Positions 25,194 to 34,372 of a stretch of DNA of 64,000 nucleotides are shown in pieces. A program made the translations under genes and the position numbers. The notes under the pieces are model-generated. The model was not told where the DNA came from and did not search any database. It saw only the letters and a list, made by a program, of their open reading frames with translations. Each line of letters begins with the position of its first letter. Position 1 is the stretch's first letter. This DNA comes from Brevibacillus brevis (GTDB lineage: Bacteria; Bacillota; Bacilli; Brevibacillales; Brevibacillaceae), in the NCBI RefSeq assembly GCF_900637055.1, contig NZ_LR134338.1, positions 1,156,501 to 1,220,500 of the forward strand, in the 5' to 3' direction.

Positions 25194-27788
25194 TTAATCA
25201 ACAGGACTATTTTCTAGCAGTGAAATTTCTTGAGCTTTCAGTAGAGCTTGTGTGCGATTGGTGACACCGAGCTTGCCGTATATCCGATGCAAATACACCT
25301 TGACCGTCCCGAGCGTATTCCCTAGCTCATCGGCGATCATTTTGTTGGATGCTCCTTTGGCCAGCATGGAAAGGATGATCATTTCTTTTCCGGTTAGCGG
25401 CTCGATCAAAGGAGCTTTTCTTTTCTCCATTTTCTTAGGGAAAAGGGATAGCAGTTGATTGACATACGCAGCCGATACAGACGGACCAGGTTGTTGGGAT
25501 CGTTTTCTCAATCGGAGCTGGTAATCGTGCAAGAGGTGAGACATCGCCGTTCCTTCGTCGAGAAAGCTACGGACGTAGCAGTTGTTTCCGCCAATCAAGA
25601 GCGCTTCGTGAAGGAAAGCCAGCGCTTCCTTTTTGTTGCCGCACTGCTGGTAGGCGAGGGCTTGCAGGATGGCGATGTCTACCTGACTGATTAATAGCTC
25701 CTCGCGAATACTGGATGGCTTTAGGATCGCTAACATACGCAAGGCTTCCTGTTCCTGCTGCTGGGCGAGCAGCAAACGGACATAGGTCAAAACCTCTAAT
25801 TCTCTCTGAATGCTAGGCTGATTCAAAATGGAAGGGGGGAGCTTGGACAACTCCGTTTTCGCCAATTTGATGTCCCCTTCCTGGATCGCGATGTGTGCGA
25901 GAAATGCTTGTAATGGGTTGAACCAATACGAAGCACCCCAGCTCGCGACCGTCTCTCGTGCCTCCGAAATGATTTTTCGTGCCGCAGCAAAATTTCCCTC
26001 CACCAGCTTGTGCTTGGAGTATGTCAGTGCATAGGGGACGAGCAGGCCAGGTATTTGCTTTTGCAAGGCAACGAAACGAACTCGCTGAAGATGATCGAGG
26101 CTTTCTTCCAGTCTGTTTTCCTCATAAAGCCCCTCCGCCAACGCTTGAACGACGTACAGGTTGATCAAGGAATCCTTCCAACCATGTGCTTCGAGTATGC
26201 CGGAGAACTGCTTGCCGACAGCCTCTGTTTGATCGGACAGCATCCCCTTTAACCCGAATCGCGTACGCCGAATAAAGGGCTCTGTCGTGTTGTAATTAAA
26301 ATGGTAAAACAACGGACTCTCAGGCAGCTCACCACTCAACTGTGATGAACTGGCAATCCAGCTCTCAAAATCTCCGGTTGCAAACACCAGATTCGCCCGC
26401 ACAAAAAACAGCCCGCTCAAAAACTGTTGATGCTCCGTCGAGTCTTCCAGGCTTGCAACGCTTTGCTCCAATTGGGCGAGGGCAAGCTCTGCCCGATCCG
26501 TATAACCGCAAGCAACCGAGAGGAACACATAGATCAGGCGAAAAAGGGGTGAGAAATAGGTTGCGTGATCAGGGATGCTGTCCAGCGTTCTGAGAAAGCT
26601 GGAAAACTCGCCGCGTTGGAGCAGTACCGGAATATGTTGCTCCAATAAACTTACAGCCAACGTGTAATCGGCAGCGGCCATCGCATGATCGATCGCTTCG
26701 TCCATCATTCCGCGTTCCGCATAGCTCCCACTGGCTAGTCGGTGCAGCTCACGTGCTTCTCCGGGAGCTGTCTGCTCCAATTGACTGCGCAAAAAATCGG
26801 CAAACAAGTGATGGTACCGATACCACGTCCCGTAATCATCCAGCGGGATTAAGAAAATGTTTTGGCGGTGCAAGTGGGTCAGCATTTGTTGGCAATGGGT
26901 CAGGCCAGTCAGAGCGTGGCACACGTGAGCGTCCATTCGCGCCAGCACAGATGTTTTGAGCAAGAAGCTGCGCTCCACTTCCGGAAGTCGCATGATCACT
27001 TCATGAAACAAATACTCCGAAATATTGCGATGAGAGCCGGTAAATCCGGCAAAAAATTGATCGTGGTTCTCCGTATTCACGAGTGAAATGGCAGCGAGCT
27101 GCAAGCCGGCGACCCAGCCCTCCGTACTTTTCACGAGCTGTTCGATTTGTATTTCGGTCAGAGGTAAATCATGAACCTGCCGGTAAAAGCTGTCCGTCTC
27201 TTGATGACTGAAAAGAAATTGTCCCGCCTCAATGTGACATACTTCATGACGGACGTTCCATTTGACTGTAGAAAAAGGCAGCGTGTTGCGACTGGCGATG
27301 TACAGATGGACGTGACTCGGGACATATTCCAGAAAATAAGCGAGACTGCTGTGAATCGTCTCATCCGAGATCACGTGGTAGTCATCGAGAATGATAGCAA
27401 GGGGCTGCGACGTAGCAGCGAGTTCATTGAGAAGGGAATCGATGAAGGTAAAGATCGAGGTATGACTGGTTGCTTTCATGGCTGGTTCCATTCGCTCGGA
27501 GAGTTCTGTGAAGGTAGATCCAGACAGCGTAAATACGATGTATCTCCAAAAGCGAATCAGGTCATTATCCATCTCATCGAGTGAGAGCCATACAGTGGTA
27601 CCGCCGTACTGATGAGCCCATTGACTGAGCAAGGTCGTTTTTCCATACCCGGCTGGGGCGTATAACGTGGTTAGTCGGCATTGCAGACCAGCGTCCATTT
27701 TTTGCAGCAGTCGGCTCCTATGAACGCTATTCGACCGAGCGGCGGGCATTGCTGTTTTGGTTTTCAGCATAATGGAATGATGGAGCAT
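25194..27788 (-). CDS. MalT-like LuxR-family ATP-dependent regulator (LAL)
   Basis: An 864-residue large regulator. A STAND-type ATPase comes first (Walker A PAGYGKTT at 45-52, Walker B LAIILDDYH near 135), then about 450 residues of TPR-like helices. A C-terminal LuxR helix-turn-helix follows (about 795-855; LTGKEMIILSMLAKGASNKMIADEL). MalT-type proteins bind an inducer, oligomerise with ATP and activate transcription. The inducer and targets are unknown; the gene stands alone, converging on the HSD10-like SDR. The ribosome site before the ATG is weak (GGACGG), and a second ATG at codon 7 is possible. Confidence 0.88.
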   Translation of the reverse strand: MLHHSIMLKTKTAMPAARSNSVHRSRLLQKMDAGLQCRLTTLYAPAGYGKTTLLSQWAHQYGGTTVWLSLDEMDNDLIRFWRYIVFTLSGSTFTELSERMEPAMKATSHTSIFTFIDSLLNELAATSQPLAIILDDYHVISDETIHSSLAYFLEYVPSHVHLYIASRNTLPFSTVKWNVRHEVCHIEAGQFLFSHQETDSFYRQVHDLPLTEIQIEQLVKSTEGWVAGLQLAAISLVNTENHDQFFAGFTGSHRNISEYLFHEVIMRLPEVERSFLLKTSVLARMDAHVCHALTGLTHCQQMLTHLHRQNIFLIPLDDYGTWYRYHHLFADFLRSQLEQTAPGEARELHRLASGSYAERGMMDEAIDHAMAAADYTLAVSLLEQHIPVLLQRGEFSSFLRTLDSIPDHATYFSPLFRLIYVFLSVACGYTDRAELALAQLEQSVASLEDSTEHQQFLSGLFFVRANLVFATGDFESWIASSSQLSGELPESPLFYHFNYNTTEPFIRRTRFGLKGMLSDQTEAVGKQFSGILEAHGWKDSLINLYVVQALAEGLYEENRLEESLDHLQRVRFVALQKQIPGLLVPYALTYSKHKLVEGNFAAARKIISEARETVASWGASYWFNPLQAFLAHIAIQEGDIKLAKTELSKLPPSILNQPSIQRELEVLTYVRLLLAQQQEQEALRMLAILKPSSIREELLISQVDIAILQALAYQQCGNKKEALAFLHEALLIGGNNCYVRSFLDEGTAMSHLLHDYQLRLRKRSQQPGPSVSAAYVNQLLSLFPKKMEKRKAPLIEPLTGKEMIILSMLAKGASNKMIADELGNTLGTVKVYLHRIYGKLGVTNRTQALLKAQEISLLENSPVD

Positions 27789-28024
27789 GTTTTTACCGTC
27801 CTATGTATTAGAATCTTATGTGTCCATTATACTTGTTATCAGCAAAAATCGACATTTGGAAAATAAAGGAATATTTTGGCTCGAGTAGCAGACCCCAAAC
27901 CGCCATCTTCTGCATGCCCGTCACTTTTCGGCGAGAAATTTCCACGGAAGCCAGACATGCTTCAACAGGCTTCACATCCCACGCCTTCTAGAATGGAAGC
28001 AAAAAAGAGAGATGGGCTGAGGGC

Positions 28025-29089
28025 ATGAAGATAGGACGATGGAAACACGCCGTAATCGTGGTAGCTGCAGTGATGCTCTGTGTTGCGATGGGAACGGAAT
28101 CTGGCGCTGTCCAGGCGAGCAGCGAAGGAGATATGCAGGACCAGGATTCCATTCAGGTAGCGTTTGTCGGGGATATGATTTTGGATAAGAGCGTCGGGAA
28201 TCAGATCGCGCGGTACGGCGTAGATTATCCGTTTCAAAAAACAGCGGATTTTCTCAAGCAGGCAGACTTGACGATTGGCAATCTGGAGACACCAGTCAGT
28301 ACGCGAGGACGTCCGGAGAAAAAGGAATATACCTATCGTGCGAAGCCAGAGTCATTGAAGGGGCTCGTGAACGCGGGCTTCGACGTGGTCAATCTTGCGA
28401 ATAATCATTCGCTCGATTACGGAATGGACGCGCTCTCTGACACGATGGTGCATTTGAAAAAGGCGAAGATCGGTTACGTGGGGGCGGGGAAAAACGAGGA
28501 GGAAGCATTCGCTCCCTACATCCAAACGATCAAGGGGAAACGCGTGGCAGTCATCGGGATCAGCCGTGTCCTTCCAAATGAGCGTTGGTATGCGCGAAAA
28601 AACAAGCCAGGTCTCGCACATGCCTACTCGTATGAGCCGATGCTGTCCTATGTAAAAAAGGCAGTGGCGGAGTCAGACATTACAATTGCGGTCATGCACT
28701 GGAATCGGGAATATAAGGATTATCCAGAACTATATGCGCGTGAGTTGGCGAAAAAGCTGATCGACAGCGGTGTGGATGCCATTGTCGGGTCGCACAGCCA
28801 TTCGATCATGGGCGTTGAGTTTTATAAAAAGGTGCCGATCTACTACAGCGTAGGGAATTTTGTGTTTACCACCTCGCGCAATCCGAAAGGCCGCGAAGCC
28901 ATGATGGTCCAACTGACGTTTTCAAAAGACGGGAGCAAGAGCCGCGTGATCCCGGTGAAGCTCACAAACGGTCAGCCTGCTCCGATGGACGAGAAAAACA
29001 AAAAGAGGATCATCGACAAGCTCAACCGCATTTCCTATGGAGCGAGCATAGACGAAAAGGGAGAAGTAAGCGAGTCTAAGCCCCGATAG
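28025..29089 (+). CDS. CapA-family exported phosphoesterase-like protein
   Basis: A 354-residue protein with an N-terminal signal peptide or anchor (about 1-32). The CapA domain follows, with metal-site-like motifs VAFVGDMILD, GNLETPVS, LANNHSLDYG, HWNREYKDYP and GSHSHSIMG. The family is related to calcineurin-like phosphoesterases and includes the PgsA/CapA subunit of poly-gamma-glutamate synthesis. No pgsB/capB or pgsC/capC partner is nearby, so a poly-glutamate role is not supported; it may be an orphan cell-surface member. The gene stands alone. Confidence 0.85.
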   Translation: MKIGRWKHAVIVVAAVMLCVAMGTESGAVQASSEGDMQDQDSIQVAFVGDMILDKSVGNQIARYGVDYPFQKTADFLKQADLTIGNLETPVSTRGRPEKKEYTYRAKPESLKGLVNAGFDVVNLANNHSLDYGMDALSDTMVHLKKAKIGYVGAGKNEEEAFAPYIQTIKGKRVAVIGISRVLPNERWYARKNKPGLAHAYSYEPMLSYVKKAVAESDITIAVMHWNREYKDYPELYARELAKKLIDSGVDAIVGSHSHSIMGVEFYKKVPIYYSVGNFVFTTSRNPKGREAMMVQLTFSKDGSKSRVIPVKLTNGQPAPMDEKNKKRIIDKLNRISYGASIDEKGEVSESKPR

Positions 29090-29237
29090 CGAGTCGCCGC
29101 ATCATTTCTCTTCGTGTGAAACCATACTGTTCGTTCGTATAGGCTATGAGCATCCCCAGTACCGAGTATCATGCTCGTATGTATAATGAATCATAACCGG
29201 AGCGAATCGGTAAGCAACTAAAGGAGATCCATACGTA

Positions 29238-30230
29238 ATGAAATCAGACCGTATAAAGTTCCCGGCGGGATTTTTGGCGGGATTACAACGACTAGGGATT
29301 GCCCCCCACGACCTAGCTCACAAAGCGCGCGTGCCGCTCACCATTCTTACAGAACCAGCTGTCGTCACCACTGCCCAATATTTCAGAATCTGGCAAGCGT
29401 ACGCCGATCTAGTTGGTGACACGGCTATCGGAATCATCAAGCTTTCAACCACCTTTGAAACAGCACAATACCCACCGACCGTTTTAGCGACCTACCATGC
29501 TCGTGACTATCGCGACGCTCTTAATCGAATGGCCCGGTACAAACAACTGTGCCCTCCGGAAAGTTTGCGCATAACAGAGGAGGGCGAGCGCTGTACAATC
29601 GAATTGGAGTGGATGCAGAGCGAGCAACCCGGACCACCAGTGCTGGTAGGAACCACGCTAGCCTTTCTTCTAGAGCTTGGGCGACGGGGCACGGGCAAGC
29701 CTTTAACTGCACAGTCCGTGGAATTTTCTCAATCGATGGGGGATGTAGCTGCCCTTGAAGCTTACTTCGGTTGCCCTGTCCGGATTGGTGCCACCGATAA
29801 CCGATTAACACTCCATCGACGTGATTTGGACCGCCTCTTTCTTTCGTACAACAAAGAATTGCTGGAGATTTTGACGCCTGTATTGGACCGATCATTGGAT
29901 GAACAGGGCAGTCGTTCAATTGCTGAGATGGTCAAGTGGATTTTGAAGCGAAGTCTAACCGGAGGCCGCCTTGATATTCGAGCTGTTGCGAGCGAGCTGG
30001 GCATGAGCGATCGTACCTTGCAGCGCCGTCTTACTGATGAATGCACAACGTTCAAGCAACTGTTGACACAGGCTCGACATGAACAGGCACGAGAATACTT
30101 GGCCGATCCCAAGCTCGATATAAAAGAAGTGGCTTTCTTAGTTGGATATGAAGATCAGAACTCGTTTTATCGGGCCTTCCGCCTTTGGGAAGGAGATACA
30201 CCTTCAAATTGGCGTTCCAAACAGGGCTAG
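29238..30230 (+). CDS. AraC-family regulator with Arabinose_bd-type N-terminal domain
   Basis: A 330-residue regulator. Residues about 20-200 match the PF12625-type sensor domain, and residues about 235-328 are the AraC DNA-binding domain (LDIRAVASELGMSDRTLQRRL; VGYEDQNSFYRAFRLWEGDTPSNWR). This architecture is commonest in Proteobacteria and actinobacteria, so lateral origin is possible. AAAGGAGATC precedes the ATG. It lies 165 bp upstream of an SDR gene on the same strand and may control it; no operator was identified. Confidence 0.88.
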   Translation: MKSDRIKFPAGFLAGLQRLGIAPHDLAHKARVPLTILTEPAVVTTAQYFRIWQAYADLVGDTAIGIIKLSTTFETAQYPPTVLATYHARDYRDALNRMARYKQLCPPESLRITEEGERCTIELEWMQSEQPGPPVLVGTTLAFLLELGRRGTGKPLTAQSVEFSQSMGDVAALEAYFGCPVRIGATDNRLTLHRRDLDRLFLSYNKELLEILTPVLDRSLDEQGSRSIAEMVKWILKRSLTGGRLDIRAVASELGMSDRTLQRRLTDECTTFKQLLTQARHEQAREYLADPKLDIKEVAFLVGYEDQNSFYRAFRLWEGDTPSNWRSKQG

Positions 30231-30395
30231 TATTTTCCCGGTCTCCATATTTGGCGGGTTAAGCAAGAAATTTGGCGTTGTACACTAGTTACCCAACGAT
30301 CCAGACAAAGTACGATAATCTCTATCCGGAGCAAGGATGTTCCAAGATAACTTCTAGTCAGGTTGCCGTGAATGACAACAAAGGAGAATAGTGTT

Positions 30396-31187
30396 ATGGA
30401 TATGGGATTAAGGAACAAAACTGCTTTCGTAACTGGATCGACGAGAGGGATTGGGAAAGCAATTGCCATTGAGCTTGCCAGAGAGGGCGTCAATGTCCTC
30501 GTAAATGGACGGAATGAAGAAGAGGTAGAAAGGACCATAAATGAATTGAAGGCGCAATTCCCGGATACTTCTCCTCAGAATGCTACGGCCGATATTGTAG
30601 ATAGGCAGCAAAGAGAAGCTTTATTTGAGCAATATCCCCATGTGGATATTCTCGTTAACAATATGGGTATTTATGAAATCATGTCCTATGAAGACGTTGA
30701 CGATGAAGTATGGGAAAAATATTTCCGAACAAATGTCCTTGCCGCTAATGGCTTATCTAAATTTTATTTACCTAACATGTTGAAGAACAATTATGGACGA
30801 ATAATCTTTATAGCAAGTGAAGAAGCGATCATGCCCTCAGGGCAAATGCCTCAGTATTGCATGACGAAATCTATGCTATTATCACTGTCAAAAAGCTTGT
30901 CTAAACTAACGCTAGGAACAGAAGTTACCTCCAACACAATCATGCCAGGACCAACACTTTCCGAAAATGTATATCAAATCATTGATGGTTTGTTTCCTGA
31001 TGATATGGCATTTTCGGAAAAAGAGAATCAATTTATGGCTGCACACCTGCCCCAATCCGAATTACAGCGATTTATCAAGCCTTTTGAAATAGGCAGGCTG
31101 GCAGCATTTCTATCCAGCCCTTATGCAACCGCATTTAAAGGTTCACCAATTCGCATGGACGGGGGCATGGTACCAACTATTTTTTAA
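30396..31187 (+). CDS. short-chain dehydrogenase/reductase
   Basis: A 263-residue SDR with cofactor loop TGSTRGIG, NNMG, a catalytic region IASEEAIMPSGQ and the Tyr-x3-Lys pair in QYCMTKS. The NGRNEEEVE segment after strand 2 suggests NADP preference. The closing segment PIRMDGGMVPTIF is typical of 3-oxoacyl-ACP-reductase-like SDRs. ATG 30396 is preferred (AAGGAGAATAGTGTT); an in-frame ATG eight codons upstream lies before that site. It follows the AraC gene and ends 85 bp before a strong terminator. Substrate is unknown. Confidence 0.85.
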   Translation: MDMGLRNKTAFVTGSTRGIGKAIAIELAREGVNVLVNGRNEEEVERTINELKAQFPDTSPQNATADIVDRQQREALFEQYPHVDILVNNMGIYEIMSYEDVDDEVWEKYFRTNVLAANGLSKFYLPNMLKNNYGRIIFIASEEAIMPSGQMPQYCMTKSMLLSLSKSLSKLTLGTEVTSNTIMPGPTLSENVYQIIDGLFPDDMAFSEKENQFMAAHLPQSELQRFIKPFEIGRLAAFLSSPYATAFKGSPIRMDGGMVPTIF

Positions 31188-31271
31188 TAGAAATTTCACT
31201 TCGACAATTATTGGTGTAACAATTGCGTGGTTCCTTCTTGATGAGGGCAACACAGTAACTTTATGAAGCCC

Positions 31272-31315
31272 AATCCAGTCGAACACTTCATTTTCGTGTT
31301 TTGACTGGATTTTTT
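31272..31315 (+). terminator. rho-independent terminator after the SDR
   Basis: AATCCAGTC and TGACTGGATT, with inner AACAC/GTGTT pairing, form a long stem and T6 follows. Confidence 0.88.
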
Positions 31316-31474
31316 CATGGCAGGATGAATAGCCAAGATGGAGACAGGAATCGTTCTGTTAGCAGAAACAGCGACTATGCTGTGCAAAGAAAAAAAGAGC
31401 AGTGGCGGATGATTGAATGGACGTAAGGAAATGAATAGGTAGACGCTTATCTTCACGAAAAGGAGTGGTTGTCA

Positions 31475-31855
31475 GTGCAAGCCATCACAACGTTTTTCAT
31501 GTTCCATGGAAAAGCAGAAGAAGCGATGAAGTTTTACACTTCCATTTTTGAGCGATCCGAAATCAAGCAGGTGATGCATCACGAGAATGGACAAGTCCTG
31601 CACGCTACCTTTACATTAAAAGACCAGACCTTCATGTGCATCGACAATACGAACGGTGACTATCATGCCTTTACTCCTGCGATTTCGTTGTTTGTTGACT
31701 GCGATACGGAGGAAGAGGTTGACCGGGTTTTTGGACAGCTTTCCTCGGATGGACAAGTACTCATGCCGCTCGGACAATTGCCGTTCAGTGAAAAGTTCGG
31801 TTGGGTTCAAGATCGTTACGGAATATCATGGCAGATTAATTTACCGAAAAAATGA
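31475..31855 (+). CDS. PhnB-like VOC-fold protein
   Basis: A 126-residue single VOC domain of the PhnB/3-demethylubiquinone-methyltransferase-like group (PF06983 type). Typical blocks are AITTFFMFHGKAEEAMKFYTSIF, here split as FFMFHGKAEEAMKFY, then FTPAISLFVDCDTEEEVD and the closing KFGWVQDRYGISWQI. Members bind small ligands or metals, often without a known reaction. GTG 31475 has GGAG 9 nt upstream; a TTG two codons earlier is too close to it. Its terminator follows at once. Confidence 0.85.
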   Translation: MQAITTFFMFHGKAEEAMKFYTSIFERSEIKQVMHHENGQVLHATFTLKDQTFMCIDNTNGDYHAFTPAISLFVDCDTEEEVDRVFGQLSSDGQVLMPLGQLPFSEKFGWVQDRYGISWQINLPKK

Positions 31856-31864
31856 TATTTGAAA

Positions 31865-31898
31865 AGCCGGTACACCTCTTGGTACCGGCTAACTTTTT
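31865..31898 (+). terminator. rho-independent terminator of the VOC gene
   Basis: AGCCGGTAC and GTACCGGCT form a perfect 9-bp stem around an 8-nt loop, followed by AACTTTTT. Confidence 0.85.
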
Positions 31899-31932
31899 GC
31901 CTTTTTATCGTTGCTGTAGTGGGGGAAGAAGC

Positions 31933-31985
31933 GAATTTCCAGTCTACGCTGGGGCGGGCTCCAGAGGCGCTTAGACTGGAAATTC
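31933..31985. repeat. P element copy A: short form of the nested inverted repeat
   Basis: GAATTTCCAGTCTA and TAGACTGGAAATTC are perfect 14-bp arms around 25 bp containing GGGCTCCAGAGGCGC. The outer ends match the P elements at 38.3 and 59.9 kb, while the inner palindrome is missing, so this is a deletion derivative. It lies between the VOC gene and a D element in a 381-bp gene-free gap. Confidence 0.85.
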
Positions 31986-32072
31986 CTACGTAGCTTTTCG
32001 TTAGTTCATTGAAAGTGATTCTAAGCTGTTTTGGTCCAAAGGAATTAGTCTTTCAGAAGCTTTCCCTGCGTT

Positions 32073-32214
32073 AACTTGCAAAACGTTTTAAGCACACGAA
32101 GGAATCCACAGCTGTCCGGAAGCACTGTCACATGTTTGGAAGGAGACCGCCCGAACGTAGAGAGGATACAGGCGACTGGAAAACATGTGGCAGGGCTTCT
32201 CCCGACCACAACAG
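32073..32214 (+). repeat. D element copy 1: structured 142-bp repeat
   Basis: Nearly identical, without gaps, to 60188-60329; the last 111 bp differ at about four positions. CACATGTTT (32129-32137) pairs perfectly with AAACATGTG (32181-32189). An inner CGCC/GGCG pairing and possible GGAGA/TCTCC contacts suggest a folded RNA or DNA. Similarity stops at ACAACAG. Short frames inside (starting MFGRRPPERRED) are not credible genes. A copy of the P element lies about 90 bp upstream, as at the other site. Confidence 0.8.
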
Positions 32215-32236
32215 ACGGAATATAGTGTCTTTTTGT

Positions 32237-32608
32237 CTACATCGTCATCAACTGACGAAAACTACGACGATAGCTCCACAGCAAATACACTTCCAAAACC
32301 GCGATAATCAATCCCATAACGAGCATGTCGGGATCGACAAACAGGTGGAACGTCAAGATGTTGACAGCAAGCGGAGCGGTGGCGGTTAGCGCCAGTGGGA
32401 CGAAGCGGTTGGTCAGGAATAGCAATCCACAGATGATTTCGACGGTTTTGACCAAAACCAGTAGGTACCCTTGTAAAAGCTCCATAGCAGCAGGACTGGT
32501 TGGGAAGATAGGCTCGAATCCAAACAAGACCATGTAACCATTCACACCTGCTCCAAGCAAAATCAATCCAAGGATGATACGGGCGAATACGGGGAAAGTC
32601 CGTGTCAT
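32237..32608 (-). CDS. DoxX-family membrane protein
   Basis: A 123-residue protein with four predicted membrane segments and the DoxX pattern (ARIILGLILLGAGVNGY at the start, VKTVEIICGLLFL in the middle). DoxX-like proteins are linked to thiosulfate/quinone chemistry or redox stress, but most small bacterial members are uncharacterised. GGAAGTGATG lies upstream of the ATG. It is divergent from a TetR regulator and its -35 box lies inside the shared operator, so repression by that TetR is likely. Confidence 0.85.
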   Translation of the reverse strand: MTRTFPVFARIILGLILLGAGVNGYMVLFGFEPIFPTSPAAMELLQGYLLVLVKTVEIICGLLFLTNRFVPLALTATAPLAVNILTFHLFVDPDMLVMGLIIAVLEVYLLWSYRRSFRQLMTM

Positions 32609-32659
32609 CAGGCATCACTTCCTTGTGGTGGAATATGGATGATGAAGTCTTCGAGGAAA

Positions 32660-32701
32660 GTATAACTCCACTTTGACCACCTGGTCAATATGCGTTATGA
32701 T
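32660..32701. promoter_or_regulatory. overlapping divergent promoters sharing one TetR-type operator
   Basis: The inverted repeat TTGACCA-CC-TGGTCAA (32673-32688) is the operator. On the plus strand TTGACC (32673-32678), 17 bp and TATGAT (32696-32701) form a promoter toward the TetR gene. On the minus strand TTGACC (32688-32683), 17 bp and TTATAC (32665-32660) form a promoter toward doxX. Each operator arm supplies one -35 box, so one bound repressor would block both. Confidence 0.9.
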
Positions 32702-32727
32702 AGGGAAAAGAAGATCGGAGAGAGAAG

Positions 32728-33384
32728 GTGACGAACATAAAAGGAATCTGGCAGGATGAAACACTGGAGCCGAACAAGCGAAAGCTGTTGGAAGCGGCTC
32801 TTGTTGAATTTTCCGCGAAAGGCTATGAACGAGGCTCCACCAATCAAATGGTCCAGAACGCAGGCGTATCAAAGGGGATGCTGTTCCACTTTTTCGGGAA
32901 TAAAAAGGGACTGTTTCTGGCGATTGTTGATGCTTGTATCGAACATTTTTTTGCCTATATACAGGCGCGAATGGAAGCGGCACCGCAAGATTTTTTTGCA
33001 CGATTTCTTCATGTTAATCAAGCAAAAATGGCGCTCTTTGCCGAGGAACCAGCTATTTATCAAATGGCAGTTGCGACCTTTTTCGACTATCCCGAGGAAT
33101 GCCGGACTGAGATCGAAGACAGGGAGGTCCAGTTCAATGCGCGATATCTTCCCTTGTTTCTGGAGCAAGTCGATACGTCATTGATCAAAGCGCAGTTCGA
33201 TCCACAGAAGGCGCTGCATTTTTTGCTGTGGGCTGTAGAGGCATTGACGCAAAAGTACGTCCGCGAAAACTACGAGGCTAGCGATAAAGGCTTCAAGCAT
33301 GTCCAATCCTTTTTTGCGGAATTAGAATCGTACATGGATATGATGAAGGTAGGGCTGTACAGACAATCAGACAGTGGAGCATAA
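32728..33384 (+). CDS. TetR-family transcriptional regulator
   Basis: A 218-residue TetR regulator. The helix-turn-helix is at about residues 17-62 (RKLLEAALVEFSAKGYERGSTNQMVQNAGVSKG, with FHFFGNKKGLFLAI following), and the C-terminal ligand domain resembles the TetR_C_33 group. It starts at GTG 32728 with GGAGAGAAG upstream. It is divergent from doxX, and the operator between them supplies both -35 boxes, so it should repress itself and doxX. The phosphotransferase gene follows 14 bp later and is probably co-transcribed. Confidence 0.9.
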   Translation: MTNIKGIWQDETLEPNKRKLLEAALVEFSAKGYERGSTNQMVQNAGVSKGMLFHFFGNKKGLFLAIVDACIEHFFAYIQARMEAAPQDFFARFLHVNQAKMALFAEEPAIYQMAVATFFDYPEECRTEIEDREVQFNARYLPLFLEQVDTSLIKAQFDPQKALHFLLWAVEALTQKYVRENYEASDKGFKHVQSFFAELESYMDMMKVGLYRQSDSGA

Positions 33385-33398
33385 AGGGGGAAAAAATA

Positions 33399-34343
33399 AT
33401 GGATGAGAAATGGACACGCCTGGTACATAACATGAATCCGTCAGCCAAGCTCCTTCGTGCTTGGGAGCTAAAAGGCGGGATTTCTGCAAAGGTCACCGCG
33501 CTAGAAATAGAGAGCCCTGACGGCACGAAGAAAAAAGTAGTTGTCCGCGAGCACGGTCAGGCTGACCTCAAGCGAAATCCGCAGATCGCATCAGATGAAT
33601 TCAAACTTTTGCAAATACTGAAGTCCGCTGGCTTGCCGACTCCAACGCCCTATCATCTCGAAGCATCCAGCGATATTTTCCCCACGCCGTGCCTTGTCAT
33701 CGAATTCATAGATGGGCAGACAGTTACCGCGCCAGCCGACTTGTCCAGCTTTCTGCAACAAGCAGCTGAGGTGCTGACGGGCATCCATTCGGTAGAAGCT
33801 TCTAGACTGGCGGGTACTTATTTGCCGAAACAAGAAGAAACGATAACGGAAAAGCTTCGCAAAAGACCTGCGATCCTGGACAAATCATTGGATGAGGAAC
33901 TGATTCGCGAAGTGCTGGAGTCCGTTTGGCCGCTGCCCCAAGCGAATGCAGCATCCCTTTTGCACGGCGATTTCTGGCCGGGAAATACGATGTGGAAGGA
34001 AGAAAAACTGGCTGCTGTCATCGATTGGGAGGACGCTGCGATCGGTGACCCCTTATCTGATCTCGGCAATGCCAGACTGGAGATTTTGTGGGCGTTTGGC
34101 GTGGAGGCCATGCATGCGTTTACGCTTCACTATCAGTCTGTCAAGAAGACACTCGATTATACCCAGCTCCCGTATTGGGATTTGTGTGCGGCACTTCGGC
34201 CAGCTTCGAATCTATCTGATTGGGGATTGGAAAAAAGGATAGAGAAAACCATGCGCGAGCGACATTCTCTATTCGTGATGCAGGCGTGTGAAAAACTAGG
34301 CATCCCGTATAAAAGACATGCTACTTGTGAGAGCCTCGAATAA
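33399..34343 (+). CDS. aminoglycoside-phosphotransferase-fold small-molecule kinase
   Basis: A 314-residue APH/choline-kinase-fold protein. The ATP-binding lysine region is VVVREHG. The catalytic loop is LLHGDFWPGNTMW and the metal-binding motif is VIDWEDAAIGDP. Such kinases phosphorylate hydroxyls of small molecules; the substrate may be an antibiotic, a sugar alcohol or a metabolite and cannot be told from sequence. It follows the TetR gene by 14 bp, suggesting co-regulation by its ligand, and ends at a terminator. Confidence 0.85.
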   Translation: MDEKWTRLVHNMNPSAKLLRAWELKGGISAKVTALEIESPDGTKKKVVVREHGQADLKRNPQIASDEFKLLQILKSAGLPTPTPYHLEASSDIFPTPCLVIEFIDGQTVTAPADLSSFLQQAAEVLTGIHSVEASRLAGTYLPKQEETITEKLRKRPAILDKSLDEELIREVLESVWPLPQANAASLLHGDFWPGNTMWKEEKLAAVIDWEDAAIGDPLSDLGNARLEILWAFGVEAMHAFTLHYQSVKKTLDYTQLPYWDLCAALRPASNLSDWGLEKRIEKTMRERHSLFVMQACEKLGIPYKRHATCESLE

Positions 34344-34358
34344 TCGAGGCTTTTTTTA
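34332..34358 (+). terminator. rho-independent terminator
   Basis: AGCCTCGA and TCGAGGCT form a perfect 8-bp stem with an ATAA loop, followed by T7. Confidence 0.92.
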
Positions 34359-34372
34359 TTTGGAAAAAACTG

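Noticed and set aside
28025..29089. Poly-gamma-glutamate capsule locus
   Set aside because: Only the CapA-like protein is present; ligase (PgsB) and PgsC partners are missing from the neighbourhood.
31190..31263. Open stretch ending ...WFLLDEGNTVTL as a gene fragment
   Set aside because: About 20 codons without start or ribosome site before a terminator; too short to separate from chance.
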